Shown here one piece after another: positions 43,230 to 50,759 of a stretch of 64,000 nt of DNA. A model generated the notes under the pieces. It saw nothing but the letters and a program-made list of their open reading frames with translations. It did not search any database and was not told the DNA's origin. The translations under genes and the position numbers were made by a program. How positions within the stretch are numbered: the stretch's first letter is position 1; each line of letters starts with the position of its first letter. Source of the stretch: Ktedonobacter robiniae. GTDB taxonomy: Bacteria; Chloroflexota; Ktedonobacteria; Ktedonobacterales; Ktedonobacteraceae. The stretch lies in NCBI RefSeq assembly GCF_016587375.1, contig NZ_BNJG01000002.1, forward strand, positions 1,550,001 to 1,614,000. The letters are read 5' to 3'.

Positions 43230-43691
43230 CTACTGGAGCGGGATATAGCCAGAGGTTTTGAGGGATATGAGCGTTGAGTTGGCCCAGGCGCGTACGCTAT
43301 CGCAGTAGTTGTCGATGCCTGCGGCGATGACCTGGTTGGTGGTTATGCTCCATACTACTGGAGGATCGTAGGCGCCATGTGACTCGGGTGTCCCCTTGAT
43401 CTTCCAGGTGCGTGCGCCTGAGTCGACCTGCGCGCCTCGCTGTTTGCGCACCTCCGTGGGGGTCGTGCCACGCTCCAAAAAGTCGGTGAGCAGGGTGAAA
43501 CCTGCGCGCAGCCCTTCTGGTGAGTAGAGGCTCGGGTGTTGCAGGTGATAGCAGAGCACCGTAAGGTGGTGTACCGCCCAGTTTGCCGGTTGTTCGCTTT
43601 CCCAACCCAACATCTGGTAGAAATTCTCCTGGCACGTCTGCCCCTCCTGTATCTCTGCCCCACATTCAGGACAGCATTGTATCGTCTCCAT
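43230..43691 (-). CDS. DUF5946-like protein
   Basis: 153 aa with GGAGG 8 nt before the ATG. The N-terminus has a Cys cluster CCPECGAEIQEGQTCQENF, suited to bind zinc, then HHLTVLCYHLQHPSLYSPEG, the hallmark of DUF5946 proteins. The C-terminal half (SITTNQVIAAGIDNYCDSVR) is less conserved. Function unknown; probably cytosolic. Convergent with the DinB-like gene. Confidence 0.8.
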   Translation of the reverse strand: METIQCCPECGAEIQEGQTCQENFYQMLGWESEQPANWAVHHLTVLCYHLQHPSLYSPEGLRAGFTLLTDFLERGTTPTEVRKQRGAQVDSGARTWKIKGTPESHGAYDPPVVWSITTNQVIAAGIDNYCDSVRAWANSTLISLKTSGYIPLQ

Positions 43692-43740
43692 TATGCATTC
43701 CTCCTCTTTTTCCTACTCAGTATAACCAATCCTGGCGGAA

Positions 43741-44118
43741 GAGCGCTACTTACGTACGCGCCTAGGGTGTGCGTCAACATTTTGCAAGAGCGCTTCTAAT
43801 CCCATAGGCGCCCCGTTTACGGCGCGCAAGGCGATGTATCGCAGGGGTACAGAGTTGCGACCGATGGAAGAGCGTAATGTGGCTTGCCCGAGGGCGTCAG
43901 AGTGTTCTGGCAAGATGCTCTTCATGCTGTATTCTCGCGATACATCGCCTTGCACGCGATACATCGGGTGCCTATGGGAGACATTGTGCAAAAAGATGAC
44001 GCACACCCACGCGCCTACACGATTCATGCCTGGGTAATGTCACCCCAACTAATGCCTATCTATTCTATCTTCTTTTCATCTGTGTAGGCGCGTACGCAAG
44101 TAGCGCATGTGTCCCTAC
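43741..44118. repeat. Nested inverted-repeat patch
   Basis: Outermost: GCGCTACTTACGTACGCGCC at 43742-43761 is inverted relative to 44086-44108. Next: GGTGTGCGTCA...TTTTGCA at 43765-43787 is inverted relative to 43986-44012. Innermost is the family-C element 43805-43974. The layers suggest that one repeat inserted inside another. No gene in this gap apart from this. Confidence 0.7.
43805..43974. repeat. Family-C element (MITE-like, 170 bp)
   Basis: Begins TAGGCGCCCC and ends GGGTGCCTA; flanked by CCCA and TGGG. Inverted copy of the element at 10691-10900: about 40 bp at each end correspond, with GATTTATCGC there replaced by GATGTATCGC here. Interior unrelated. Confidence 0.8.
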
Positions 44119-44266
44119 AAAAAATAGCAAAATATTGTGAAAAGCTTGTTATCTGATGATAATACGCTTATACTAGATTCGTGGGAATCAGAGATTGCAA
44201 CCCTTGAGGAGAGGCATTTGTTCGGCTGTTAGATTTGTTTATGCGAATGTAGAGGAGTTTGTACTA

Positions 44267-44932
44267 ATGGAGCGAGCGGAGTGGCTTAAGGCGTGCCGCC
44301 AGCGCAACGAAACGCGGATGGACACGCTTATTTCTCCTATCTATGATGAGAATTGGGGCGGCTATATCAACGGGACACACCTGCATATGCTTAACCGGCT
44401 GCTGGATGCCTCTCCGGTGGGTGGGAGCGTGCTGGACGCGGCTTGTGGCACGGGAAAATACTGGCCAGTTTTGCTGGAGCGTGGTTTTACCGTTGTGGGA
44501 GTTGACCAGTCTCAGGGGATGTTACAGCAGGCGCAAGGGAAGCATCCAGAAGTTGCAGTAAGGCATGTGGGTATGCAGGAACTGGATTTCGTGGATGAGT
44601 TTGATGGGATTATCTGCCTGGATGCGATGGAGAATGTCTTCCCCGAGGATTGGCCACGCATTCTGGCTAATTTCGCCCGGGCGCTCCACCCCTATGGCTT
44701 TCTCTATTTCACAGTAGAACTGGAGAGTGAGGAGAACCTGCGCCATGCCTTTGAAGAGGGGAAGAAGTTGCAGCTACCACTCGTCTATGGCGAGCATGGG
44801 CACGAAGGCTATTACCACTATTACCCCAGCGATGAGCAGGTCTGCAACTGGTTTACCGGGGCTGGCTTCTCCCTGCTGAGCACTGATGAAGGCGATGGAT
44901 ACCTGCATTACCTTGTAAGTAGGCAGCACTGA
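44267..44932 (+). CDS. Class I SAM-dependent methyltransferase
   Basis: 221 aa from the ATG at 44267 with GAGGAG upstream; a longer frame from 44195 has no ribosome site. Motif I VLDAACGTGKYWPVL, then VVGVDQSQGMLQQAQGKHP, and FDGIICLDAMENVFPED with PYGFLYFTVEL. It is a Methyltransf_11/25-type enzyme on a small molecule. The C-terminus HEGYYHYYPSDEQVCNWFTG is the usual cap that closes over the substrate. Single gene. Confidence 0.9.
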   Translation: MERAEWLKACRQRNETRMDTLISPIYDENWGGYINGTHLHMLNRLLDASPVGGSVLDAACGTGKYWPVLLERGFTVVGVDQSQGMLQQAQGKHPEVAVRHVGMQELDFVDEFDGIICLDAMENVFPEDWPRILANFARALHPYGFLYFTVELESEENLRHAFEEGKKLQLPLVYGEHGHEGYYHYYPSDEQVCNWFTGAGFSLLSTDEGDGYLHYLVSRQH

Positions 44933-44956
44933 CACCAGGTAAGGGGCCGGAGAGCC

Positions 44957-45055
44957 TGTAGGGTCCATGCTGGCATGGACTGCGAGCGAAGCGACCTTCC
45001 TGCGTCAGGGAATCGGCCTGCGGACCTCGGAGTCCAAGCTAGCTTGGACCCTACA
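44957..45055. repeat. Family-A dispersed palindrome (copy 5, mixed arms)
   Basis: Left arm has the CATGCTGGCATG version, right arm the CAAGCTAGCTTG version seen in 54408-54503; centre CGAGCGAAGCGAC. A hybrid of the two subtypes. Also a possible terminator for the convergent neighbours. Confidence 0.8.
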
Positions 45056-45065
45056 GACAGGCCAT

Positions 45066-45380
45066 TTAGAAGGCCTCTGGAAGTAATAAATAGCCATAGG
45101 TGTTGACGCAATACACATAAATGCCTGTGCCTCTGAGCTTGCTTCGAATACGATCTATGTGTTTGTCCATCATCATACGGACCTTGGCATCCATTTTACA
45201 GTTATAGGCCATTGAAGCCAGGTTGGCGTAGGTGACCGGGTTGCCATGTCGTAATGAGAAGAGTAAACGGTACTCAGTCGATGTCAGCATAATCGTGGTA
45301 TCGCCAATTGTTACCGCCCGCCTTTCTAGATCCCATGTCATATCTTTCACTCGTTCCCCCTTTTCTAGATCCCATGCCAT
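45066..45380 (-). CDS. Orphan OmpR-type winged-helix DNA-binding protein
   Basis: 104 aa, or 91 aa if it starts at the second ATG (45341). Residues about 30-100 match the C-terminal DNA-binding domain of OmpR/PhoB regulators: LTSTEYRLLFSLRHGNPVTY, KHIDRIRSKLRG and VNTYGYLLLP. There is no receiver domain, so it is not a two-component regulator in the ordinary sense. The ribosome site, ATG and first residues are duplicated in tandem (45322-45398), giving two equal candidate starts. Target unknown. Confidence 0.75.
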   Translation of the reverse strand: MAWDLEKGERVKDMTWDLERRAVTIGDTTIMLTSTEYRLLFSLRHGNPVTYANLASMAYNCKMDAKVRMMMDKHIDRIRSKLRGTGIYVYCVNTYGYLLLPEAF

Positions 45381-45398
45381 ATCTTTCGCTCGTCCCCC
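45322..45398. repeat. Tandem duplication of a translation-initiation region
   Basis: Two adjacent 38-39 bp units (45322-45360 and 45361-45398) differing at a few positions. Read leftward, each has GGGGGA, then GAAAGATATG and the codons for M-x-WDLE. Confidence 0.8.
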
Positions 45399-45506
45399 TT
45401 TTGCTTATAGGTTTCCATTGAATTAAAGTAGCGATTAGAGATTGTCATATGTAGAGTGCTTCCTTCCTAGTGCAATGTACAGAAAGGTTGATTTAGGGCT
45501 TTCGAC

Positions 45507-45544
45507 CGACGCTGCTAACCCCCATTCGGGGGTTAGCAGCGTCG
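45507..45544. repeat. Family-B palindrome variant
   Basis: 17-bp perfect arms CGACGCTGCTAACCCCC and GGGGGTTAGCAGCGTCG with loop ATTC. The gap 45399-45788 holds only this and the terminator at 45690. Confidence 0.85.
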
Positions 45545-45689
45545 CCACCACACAGCTCAATACATCTGGACACTGCTTTAACCGATATGTGTTTGCATAT
45601 GTGCAACTACTCAACTCGTTACTGCACGAGGAGTTCTCAGCGCCTGCGACGCTTCGTTAGGGTAGAGGATGCAGAATCTCTAAAAAATA

Positions 45690-45735
45690 AAAGAGCAAGT
45701 TCACAGATACTATAGTACCTGATTGCTTGCTCTTT
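45690..45735 (-). terminator. Terminator of the T4SS-like leftward operon
   Basis: Stem AAAGAGCAAG (45690-45699) with CTTGCTCTTT (45726-45735); read leftward the stem runs into TATTTTTTAG. It follows the last leftward gene of the cluster by about 55 bp. Confidence 0.8.
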
Positions 45736-45788
45736 GCGCTTTGAACTACTTCACAATTTTTGGGCATTTCCCAAGGGTAATGGGGTAA

Positions 45789-47066
45789 TTAGTTCTCTTT
45801 CTTCTTTTGGCTTCCCTTTTGTTCTTCGGGCGATTTGAGTTCGCGTACTACGCGCTGTAAATCCTTATCATGGTGAAAGACGTCGGGGAGTGGTCCTTCA
45901 AAGGGGTTCCCATACACATAGAGTTGCTCAGGGTCGGATGTCTCCTCTATACCCAGGTTTTCGTCCTGTTCTTCTATCGTGCTACTCTCTTGAAAGAGGT
46001 CTATTAAATCGCTCTGCACATCAAAGGGGTTGGCGACCGCGCTTGGTTGTGCCCGCGTTGGCGCGATGGCTTCGATTTCTGCCAGGTTGTGCTTCTCTGT
46101 TGTTTGCTCTGTTGTGTCTTCGCTGCCTGATTTCTCCGCGCCTGCTTCGGATTGGAAAAATCCGAGATCTTGTAAGACTGCTGTCTGCTCTTGCTCGTTG
46201 GCTGGCTGAGCCTCCCGCTTTCTGCGAGCGGACCTGGCGATCCGTTGATGCTTAGCTGTATCTTCCTCTTCTTCAAAGGGGTTCTCAATCACACTTGTGA
46301 CAGGAGGCGAAAGCAAAGCTTCTTCCTCTGCCTGGGCACCTTCAGCCTCTTCGGTAGTGGGAGCCTGTTCGGGCCTCGCTTCTGGCGTGAATGAGGGTGC
46401 GTGTGTCTCCACTTCTTCCTCAAAGGGATTGGCGAGCTTGAGATTGTGTTGGGGAGCCTGACTCGGGGTCGGACTGGACGTGAGCAATGATCCCACTTCC
46501 TGGCTGTAGTCCTGGTTTACAGGTATTGGTGTTGGTGGTGGCGGGAGAGGCTGTCTCTCCTGCTGTGTCCAGGTGCCGGACTGCATAGCCTGCGCTGGCG
46601 CCGCCTGTTGTTTGTATTGCTCTGCTGAGGTGACTGGAGGTGGCGAATACAGCGGAGCGACGGGCCACTGCTGACTATTCGCGACTGGCTGTTGTGCCTC
46701 ACTCATTGGCCTGAAATATGGCTGTTCTTGCCCTGGCAGGCCGGGCTGAGCTTTGCTCGATTGAGAGAGTGCAACAAGAGCCAAAATTTCAGCACAAGCC
46801 AGCCTGAACCAGAGTATCCATGCCGCCAGGAGCAGAATTGACTGGAGGAATAGCCAGAAGGCAGGCAACAGCAGTGTTGCCTGCGGGTGGGACCATAAAC
46901 TATTCCACTGCACACAGACACGTGTGAACTGTACCCAGGCTGTTGGGGGCCAGCCTTCCAGGCAGAGAATGAGTATCGCTGTCACCCCGATGGGGAGGCA
47001 GCGATACACAAGTTGTTTTTGTCGTGGCGTGTATGTTGGTTTTGACCTGCTCTGTGATGCCTGCAT
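45789..47066 (-). CDS. Membrane protein with acidic tail and four NPF motifs
   Basis: 425 aa, no known family. Two membrane segments near residues 22-45 and 57-92 (LLLPAFWLFLQSILLLAAWI), then a long Gln/Pro/Glu-rich tail without globular signature, presumably cytosolic or surface-exposed. The tail repeats an NPF-acid motif four times: NPFEEEVE, NPFEEEED, NPFDVQSD and NPFEGPLP, evenly spread through the last 230 residues. It starts 8 bp after the VirB4 gene in the same operon and is the last gene before the terminator. A scaffold or adaptor role for the secretion apparatus is only an inference. Confidence 0.75.
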   Translation of the reverse strand: MQASQSRSKPTYTPRQKQLVYRCLPIGVTAILILCLEGWPPTAWVQFTRVCVQWNSLWSHPQATLLLPAFWLFLQSILLLAAWILWFRLACAEILALVALSQSSKAQPGLPGQEQPYFRPMSEAQQPVANSQQWPVAPLYSPPPVTSAEQYKQQAAPAQAMQSGTWTQQERQPLPPPPTPIPVNQDYSQEVGSLLTSSPTPSQAPQHNLKLANPFEEEVETHAPSFTPEARPEQAPTTEEAEGAQAEEEALLSPPVTSVIENPFEEEEDTAKHQRIARSARRKREAQPANEQEQTAVLQDLGFFQSEAGAEKSGSEDTTEQTTEKHNLAEIEAIAPTRAQPSAVANPFDVQSDLIDLFQESSTIEEQDENLGIEETSDPEQLYVYGNPFEGPLPDVFHHDKDLQRVVRELKSPEEQKGSQKKKEN

Positions 47067-47074
47067 ATGATTCC

Positions 47075-49774
47075 TCAGTCCCTACGACTCTGGTCGATAG
47101 GCGTAAGCGATCCCTGCACTACTGTCTGCCCATTTGGTGGCCTGCGCCCATTTTTCTGCGAAGCATGCCCATTCGCGAGATATTCTAGCTGTTCAATGCT
47201 ATCTTCGATATTGTTCGCGTGAGCCGTGCTTGCCTGTAGGGTTGTATTCGCCATTTCGGCCTCTTTGGGAGAGGCCACGACCTCCATAGGTGTCCAGTTT
47301 TTGGTGGCGAAAAGCCCCTCGCCACGCCTGGCCGCCAGCAAGAAGTTGCGCTGTCCTCGACTCAAACGGAAGGTGCGTACCACCGATTCTATGGTTGAAG
47401 AATCCTGCTTCATCAAGAACTTCATGGTCGCCATGGCTAGAATTGTCCTGCCCTCTTCCGTGCCCAGGAAGTCGTCGGAGTTCTGGGTTGTACACCAGAG
47501 GCCGCCACCATACTTACGAATTCTCCTGGCAAACTCTGCGAGGAACTTCGCGCCTTGCGGGAACTGCATGAGCAGCCAGGCCTCGTCGATCAAGATAATG
47601 GTATTGCGATCCATCATTCCTTCGCGAGCCTGGCGCATCTTAGTCCAGAGGAACTCAGTGATGAGAAAGAGGCCAATGGGTTTCAGCGTATCATTTAACT
47701 CGCGAATATTGAAGTCGACAAAGCGATTATCCAGAATGATGCGTGTACGAGCCGGAAAGAGGTGCAGATAACGCTCAAGACGCTCGCTCAGGCCGAAAGT
47801 ATCCTCGCCCACTCCGAAGCGCTGATCTCCACGTGAGGCGCTGGACATGATTACAAAGAACTCCTGCATATTGGGTGGAGTCCGATGATGGGTCGCGCTA
47901 TCCATGGTGATGCCCCGGTTCTCATAGGTTTTGGTCAAGCACCTATAGAGGAAGGCTTTCTCTTTCTGGGTCAGGATACCGCTATCGGAGAGCAGTAGCT
48001 CAAGGAGACTGACCAGGTTGAGTAACTTCTCGCGGAAGAAATTGCCCTCATCGTCTTGCTCCTCCTGTTCGGTCTGGCCTGGGCGCTCGGCAGCGCTATA
48101 CAGATCAAAAGGGTTGAGCTGTAACGACTCAGAGGAGAGGCGTACATATTGTCCATTGACCTGGTTGCAGAGATTGTTATATTCGGCTTCAGGGTCAATG
48201 ACATAGACATTGCTCGTGGGGAGCAGGCGGCATGCCACTGTCTTGAGGAAGAAGCTTTTGCCCGCGCCAGATTTGGCGAAGACCACCATATTGGCGTTCT
48301 CCAACTCCTGGCTATTAAAGGGATTGAGAATGATCAGGCTTCCGTTAGGGTGAATGCCGAACATGACTCCCGTATCCATGCTGATATCGCTACCAGTAAA
48401 GGGATAGAAGGTCGCGGCAGAGCCTGTGCCAAAGAGACGCGCGCGCCCGAGTTGATTATCGCCATCAGGGAGGCAGCTTAAGAGTCCGGCGTGATGCTGC
48501 CAGTGGGCGGGCAGGGCTCTAAAATCAAGGCTGCGGATAGCCGAGATGAGGCGGTTATTGCGCTCGCTCAATTCGCGACGGGTGCGCGCGCGTACCTGTA
48601 CGAAAAGCGACATGGTAAAGATGCGCTCATCCCCGCGTGCCAGTTTTTCGCGCAGGGCCTCAATATCATTAAGCGCGATAGCATCTGTGGGATCGGCGGA
48701 TCTGCCCTGGCGCTGCGAGGCCAGAATCGAGCCACGGAACTCCGTCGCCTTCTTGCCCAGGCGCGCCGTGACCTGCTGAGGCGAGAGGGGCGAGATATGA
48801 ATGCTAAAATCGACATGTGGCTCATCGACCTGGATGATAGCATCAAGCCAGCCAGGATAGACACTACGCGGATAATTGACAAAAGCCAGGGTGCGCACAA
48901 ACTCGTGGCCCATCTCGCCCGCGATGCGCACATACCAGGGAAAGACCTCGATGCTACTGGGCGCGATAAGCTCAGGAACGCTCACAAAATCAGGCACTTT
49001 CTGTTTGGCCTTTTTCTCGCGCTTCCTTCCCTTCTTTCCCTTTTTGCCTTGTTGTTCTTCCTCCCTGGCGGCCTCTTCGTTTAACTCCTCAAGCGAATAT
49101 GTCCCTGGATTGAACGGCGTCTGTTCGCGCGCTGAGCCCATCAGGTTATTTGCCCCGTTCACCAGGTTATCGCTCATGGGGAACTGGCGAGCCTCTTCCG
49201 AGAGAAGGCACTGCTGGTAGAGCTCGATAATCTCTTTATCATTCAAGCGGCGCCCGGAGAGTCCCAGACGCTCTAACTGGCGTAAGAGTTCTTCTGAGCG
49301 TAATTTGAGCTGTGTCTGGGCGTTGACCAGGGCCTCGGCTTGATTTCTGGTTATGGTGGCGTCCGCGGGAATAATAATATAGAAGTTGCGTTTTACCAGG
49401 GCGCGTTTGGATGCCAACTGGCGCACGAAGTGGGCGTGGTCATGCATGACGTCCGCGAGGTCGCCCTGGGTGTTTTCCAGGCCTCGCAGATAATTGTCGA
49501 GTTGATGTGGCAGATTTTTGATAAGGATCTGAATAGGGAATGACAAGCCATTGAGAAAGCTTTTAAAGCCCTCAATCAGCGCATCCTGATCTTCTTCAGA
49601 CATAAGCGAAAAATTGACGGTCTGGATCTTGAGAATGGAACGGTATTCACGGACCTTCCTGCCGAAGCTTAAACACGCCACATCGCCCGCAGCTTCACGC
49701 AGTCGCACGAATGTCTTGATCACATTGCCGGTTCCACTTATCATCTGACTAGGTGTCTGCGGGACCGTTAGCAT
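47075..49774 (-). CDS. VirB4/TraC-like type IV secretion ATPase
   Basis: 899 aa. The N-terminal half (about 1-450) is the VirB4 alpha/beta barrel region, interrupted near 240-260 by a Lys-rich insertion (GKKGKKGRKREKKAKQKV). The motor domain has Walker A VFAKSGAGKSFFLK near residue 505, VIDPEAEYNNLC, Walker B TIILIDEAWLLM, RRIRKYGGGLWCTTQNSDDF and the arginine/sensor regions of the family. It is a cytosolic hexameric ATPase powering substrate export. PrgI-like and VirB2-like genes lie directly upstream (17 and about 430 bp) as in monoderm T4SS operons. Complete length. Confidence 0.93.
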   Translation of the reverse strand: MLTVPQTPSQMISGTGNVIKTFVRLREAAGDVACLSFGRKVREYRSILKIQTVNFSLMSEEDQDALIEGFKSFLNGLSFPIQILIKNLPHQLDNYLRGLENTQGDLADVMHDHAHFVRQLASKRALVKRNFYIIIPADATITRNQAEALVNAQTQLKLRSEELLRQLERLGLSGRRLNDKEIIELYQQCLLSEEARQFPMSDNLVNGANNLMGSAREQTPFNPGTYSLEELNEEAAREEEQQGKKGKKGRKREKKAKQKVPDFVSVPELIAPSSIEVFPWYVRIAGEMGHEFVRTLAFVNYPRSVYPGWLDAIIQVDEPHVDFSIHISPLSPQQVTARLGKKATEFRGSILASQRQGRSADPTDAIALNDIEALREKLARGDERIFTMSLFVQVRARTRRELSERNNRLISAIRSLDFRALPAHWQHHAGLLSCLPDGDNQLGRARLFGTGSAATFYPFTGSDISMDTGVMFGIHPNGSLIILNPFNSQELENANMVVFAKSGAGKSFFLKTVACRLLPTSNVYVIDPEAEYNNLCNQVNGQYVRLSSESLQLNPFDLYSAAERPGQTEQEEQDDEGNFFREKLLNLVSLLELLLSDSGILTQKEKAFLYRCLTKTYENRGITMDSATHHRTPPNMQEFFVIMSSASRGDQRFGVGEDTFGLSERLERYLHLFPARTRIILDNRFVDFNIRELNDTLKPIGLFLITEFLWTKMRQAREGMMDRNTIILIDEAWLLMQFPQGAKFLAEFARRIRKYGGGLWCTTQNSDDFLGTEEGRTILAMATMKFLMKQDSSTIESVVRTFRLSRGQRNFLLAARRGEGLFATKNWTPMEVVASPKEAEMANTTLQASTAHANNIEDSIEQLEYLANGHASQKNGRRPPNGQTVVQGSLTPIDQSRRD

Positions 49775-49791
49775 AATAGGAACTCCTTGCG

Positions 49792-50187
49792 CTATTCGAG
49801 AAGATCTTCTTCTTCGTTTATTTGCTGCTTCGTCTTTTTCTGTGTCTCCGCCAACGCGGGGTTCTCCCTGGTATCATCATCCTCTAGCGGTTTATAGATA
49901 AAAACCCTGGGCATACCGATATAGAGGAGCCAGCACATGGCCCACTCCTCCAGCGGACGTTCCGCGATAGGGACCATCGCGATCACAAGCGCTAGCAGGG
50001 CGGGGATGCAAGCGATAATCACGCTTGCCACGCCCCACAAAGCACCGGGCAGCAAGGGGGAGATACTCCCCCAGAGGGAGTATCCACCTACGATGCCACA
50101 TACGATGATAAGCAGTTCCCGCCCGGTTCGCCCAAATATCACCTTTGGCTGCTCATTAAGAAAAGTTGGAATTTCCTCTTTTTGCAT
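49792..50187 (-). CDS. PrgI/VirB3-like membrane protein
   Basis: 131 aa from the ATG 50187 with GGAG 7 nt upstream; six more codons are open. The N-terminus EEIPTFLNEQPKVIFGRTGRE matches the PrgI family, with two adjoining hydrophobic stretches at about 23-45 and 52-72, then a cytosolic acidic tail. In conjugation systems PrgI anchors the VirB4 ATPase at the membrane, and it is encoded just before VirB4 here. The tail (KTKKQQINEEEDLLE-like) is charged and variable. Confidence 0.88.
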   Translation of the reverse strand: MQKEEIPTFLNEQPKVIFGRTGRELLIIVCGIVGGYSLWGSISPLLPGALWGVASVIIACIPALLALVIAMVPIAERPLEEWAMCWLLYIGMPRVFIYKPLEDDDTRENPALAETQKKTKQQINEEEDLLE

Positions 50188-50205
50188 CAGTAAACTCCAA
50201 TGCAA

Positions 50206-50595
50206 TTACTTTTGGAATGCGTTTTGGAGAAGAGTGGAGAGGCCAGCCCCTAGTAAGATGATGATCAGGCCAATAACCGCCGCCGTCAAGGCCATATTCG
50301 ACATAGCCACGCGCCGATCACTACCAAAGGAGAGTATACGCATAATGCCCGCGCCTATTATACCGATCAGGAAGATCGTAAAGCCAAGTACATAGACAAG
50401 GCTTCTGATACTATTTGCGAAATTGACAATATCCTTATAAGGATCACCAGTTGATTTAGGATCTCCAGGTGTTGGAGGGGGCGCCAGGTGCTGGAGGGTC
50501 GAAGAAATATTATTGAATACAGGAATAATCCCATGCACCTGATTCAAAACCAGGTGCGGATCAATCATCAGCTGGGTGATGTGAAGCAAGAACAT
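50206..50595 (-). CDS. VirB2/TrbC-like two-TM protein
   Basis: 129 aa with two hydrophobic helices near residues 65-88 (LVYVLGFTIFLIGIIGAGIM) and 98-122 (ALTAAVIGLIIILLGAGLST) separated by a short polar loop (SFGSDRRVAMSN). That is the layout of VirB2-type pilins and of the small TrbC proteins of monoderm systems. Residues 1-60 are less typical, with a Pro-rich stretch PPPTPGDPKSTGDP. Ends 18 bp before the PrgI gene. Function as a pilus or channel subunit is inferred from context. Confidence 0.75.
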   Translation of the reverse strand: MFLLHITQLMIDPHLVLNQVHGIIPVFNNISSTLQHLAPPPTPGDPKSTGDPYKDIVNFANSIRSLVYVLGFTIFLIGIIGAGIMRILSFGSDRRVAMSNMALTAAVIGLIIILLGAGLSTLLQNAFQK

Positions 50596-50759
50596 AAGCT
50601 CGCCGTCCCTTTCTCTTTGATGAGTAATACCCTACCGTTGCATCTTAACTTCTATATAGACAAAAAGCAATCTACCAGTGCATATTAGCCATACAGAAGC
50701 TAAGATTCTATGAAGTACGTAACAAATTACGAGAATTTGTAGATTGTTGTGTTCCTTCC

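Noticed and set aside
47226..49220. Several rightward frames of 60-200 codons antisense to the VirB4 gene
   Set aside because: They mirror the high-GC codon pattern of VirB4, lack ribosome sites and show no domain.
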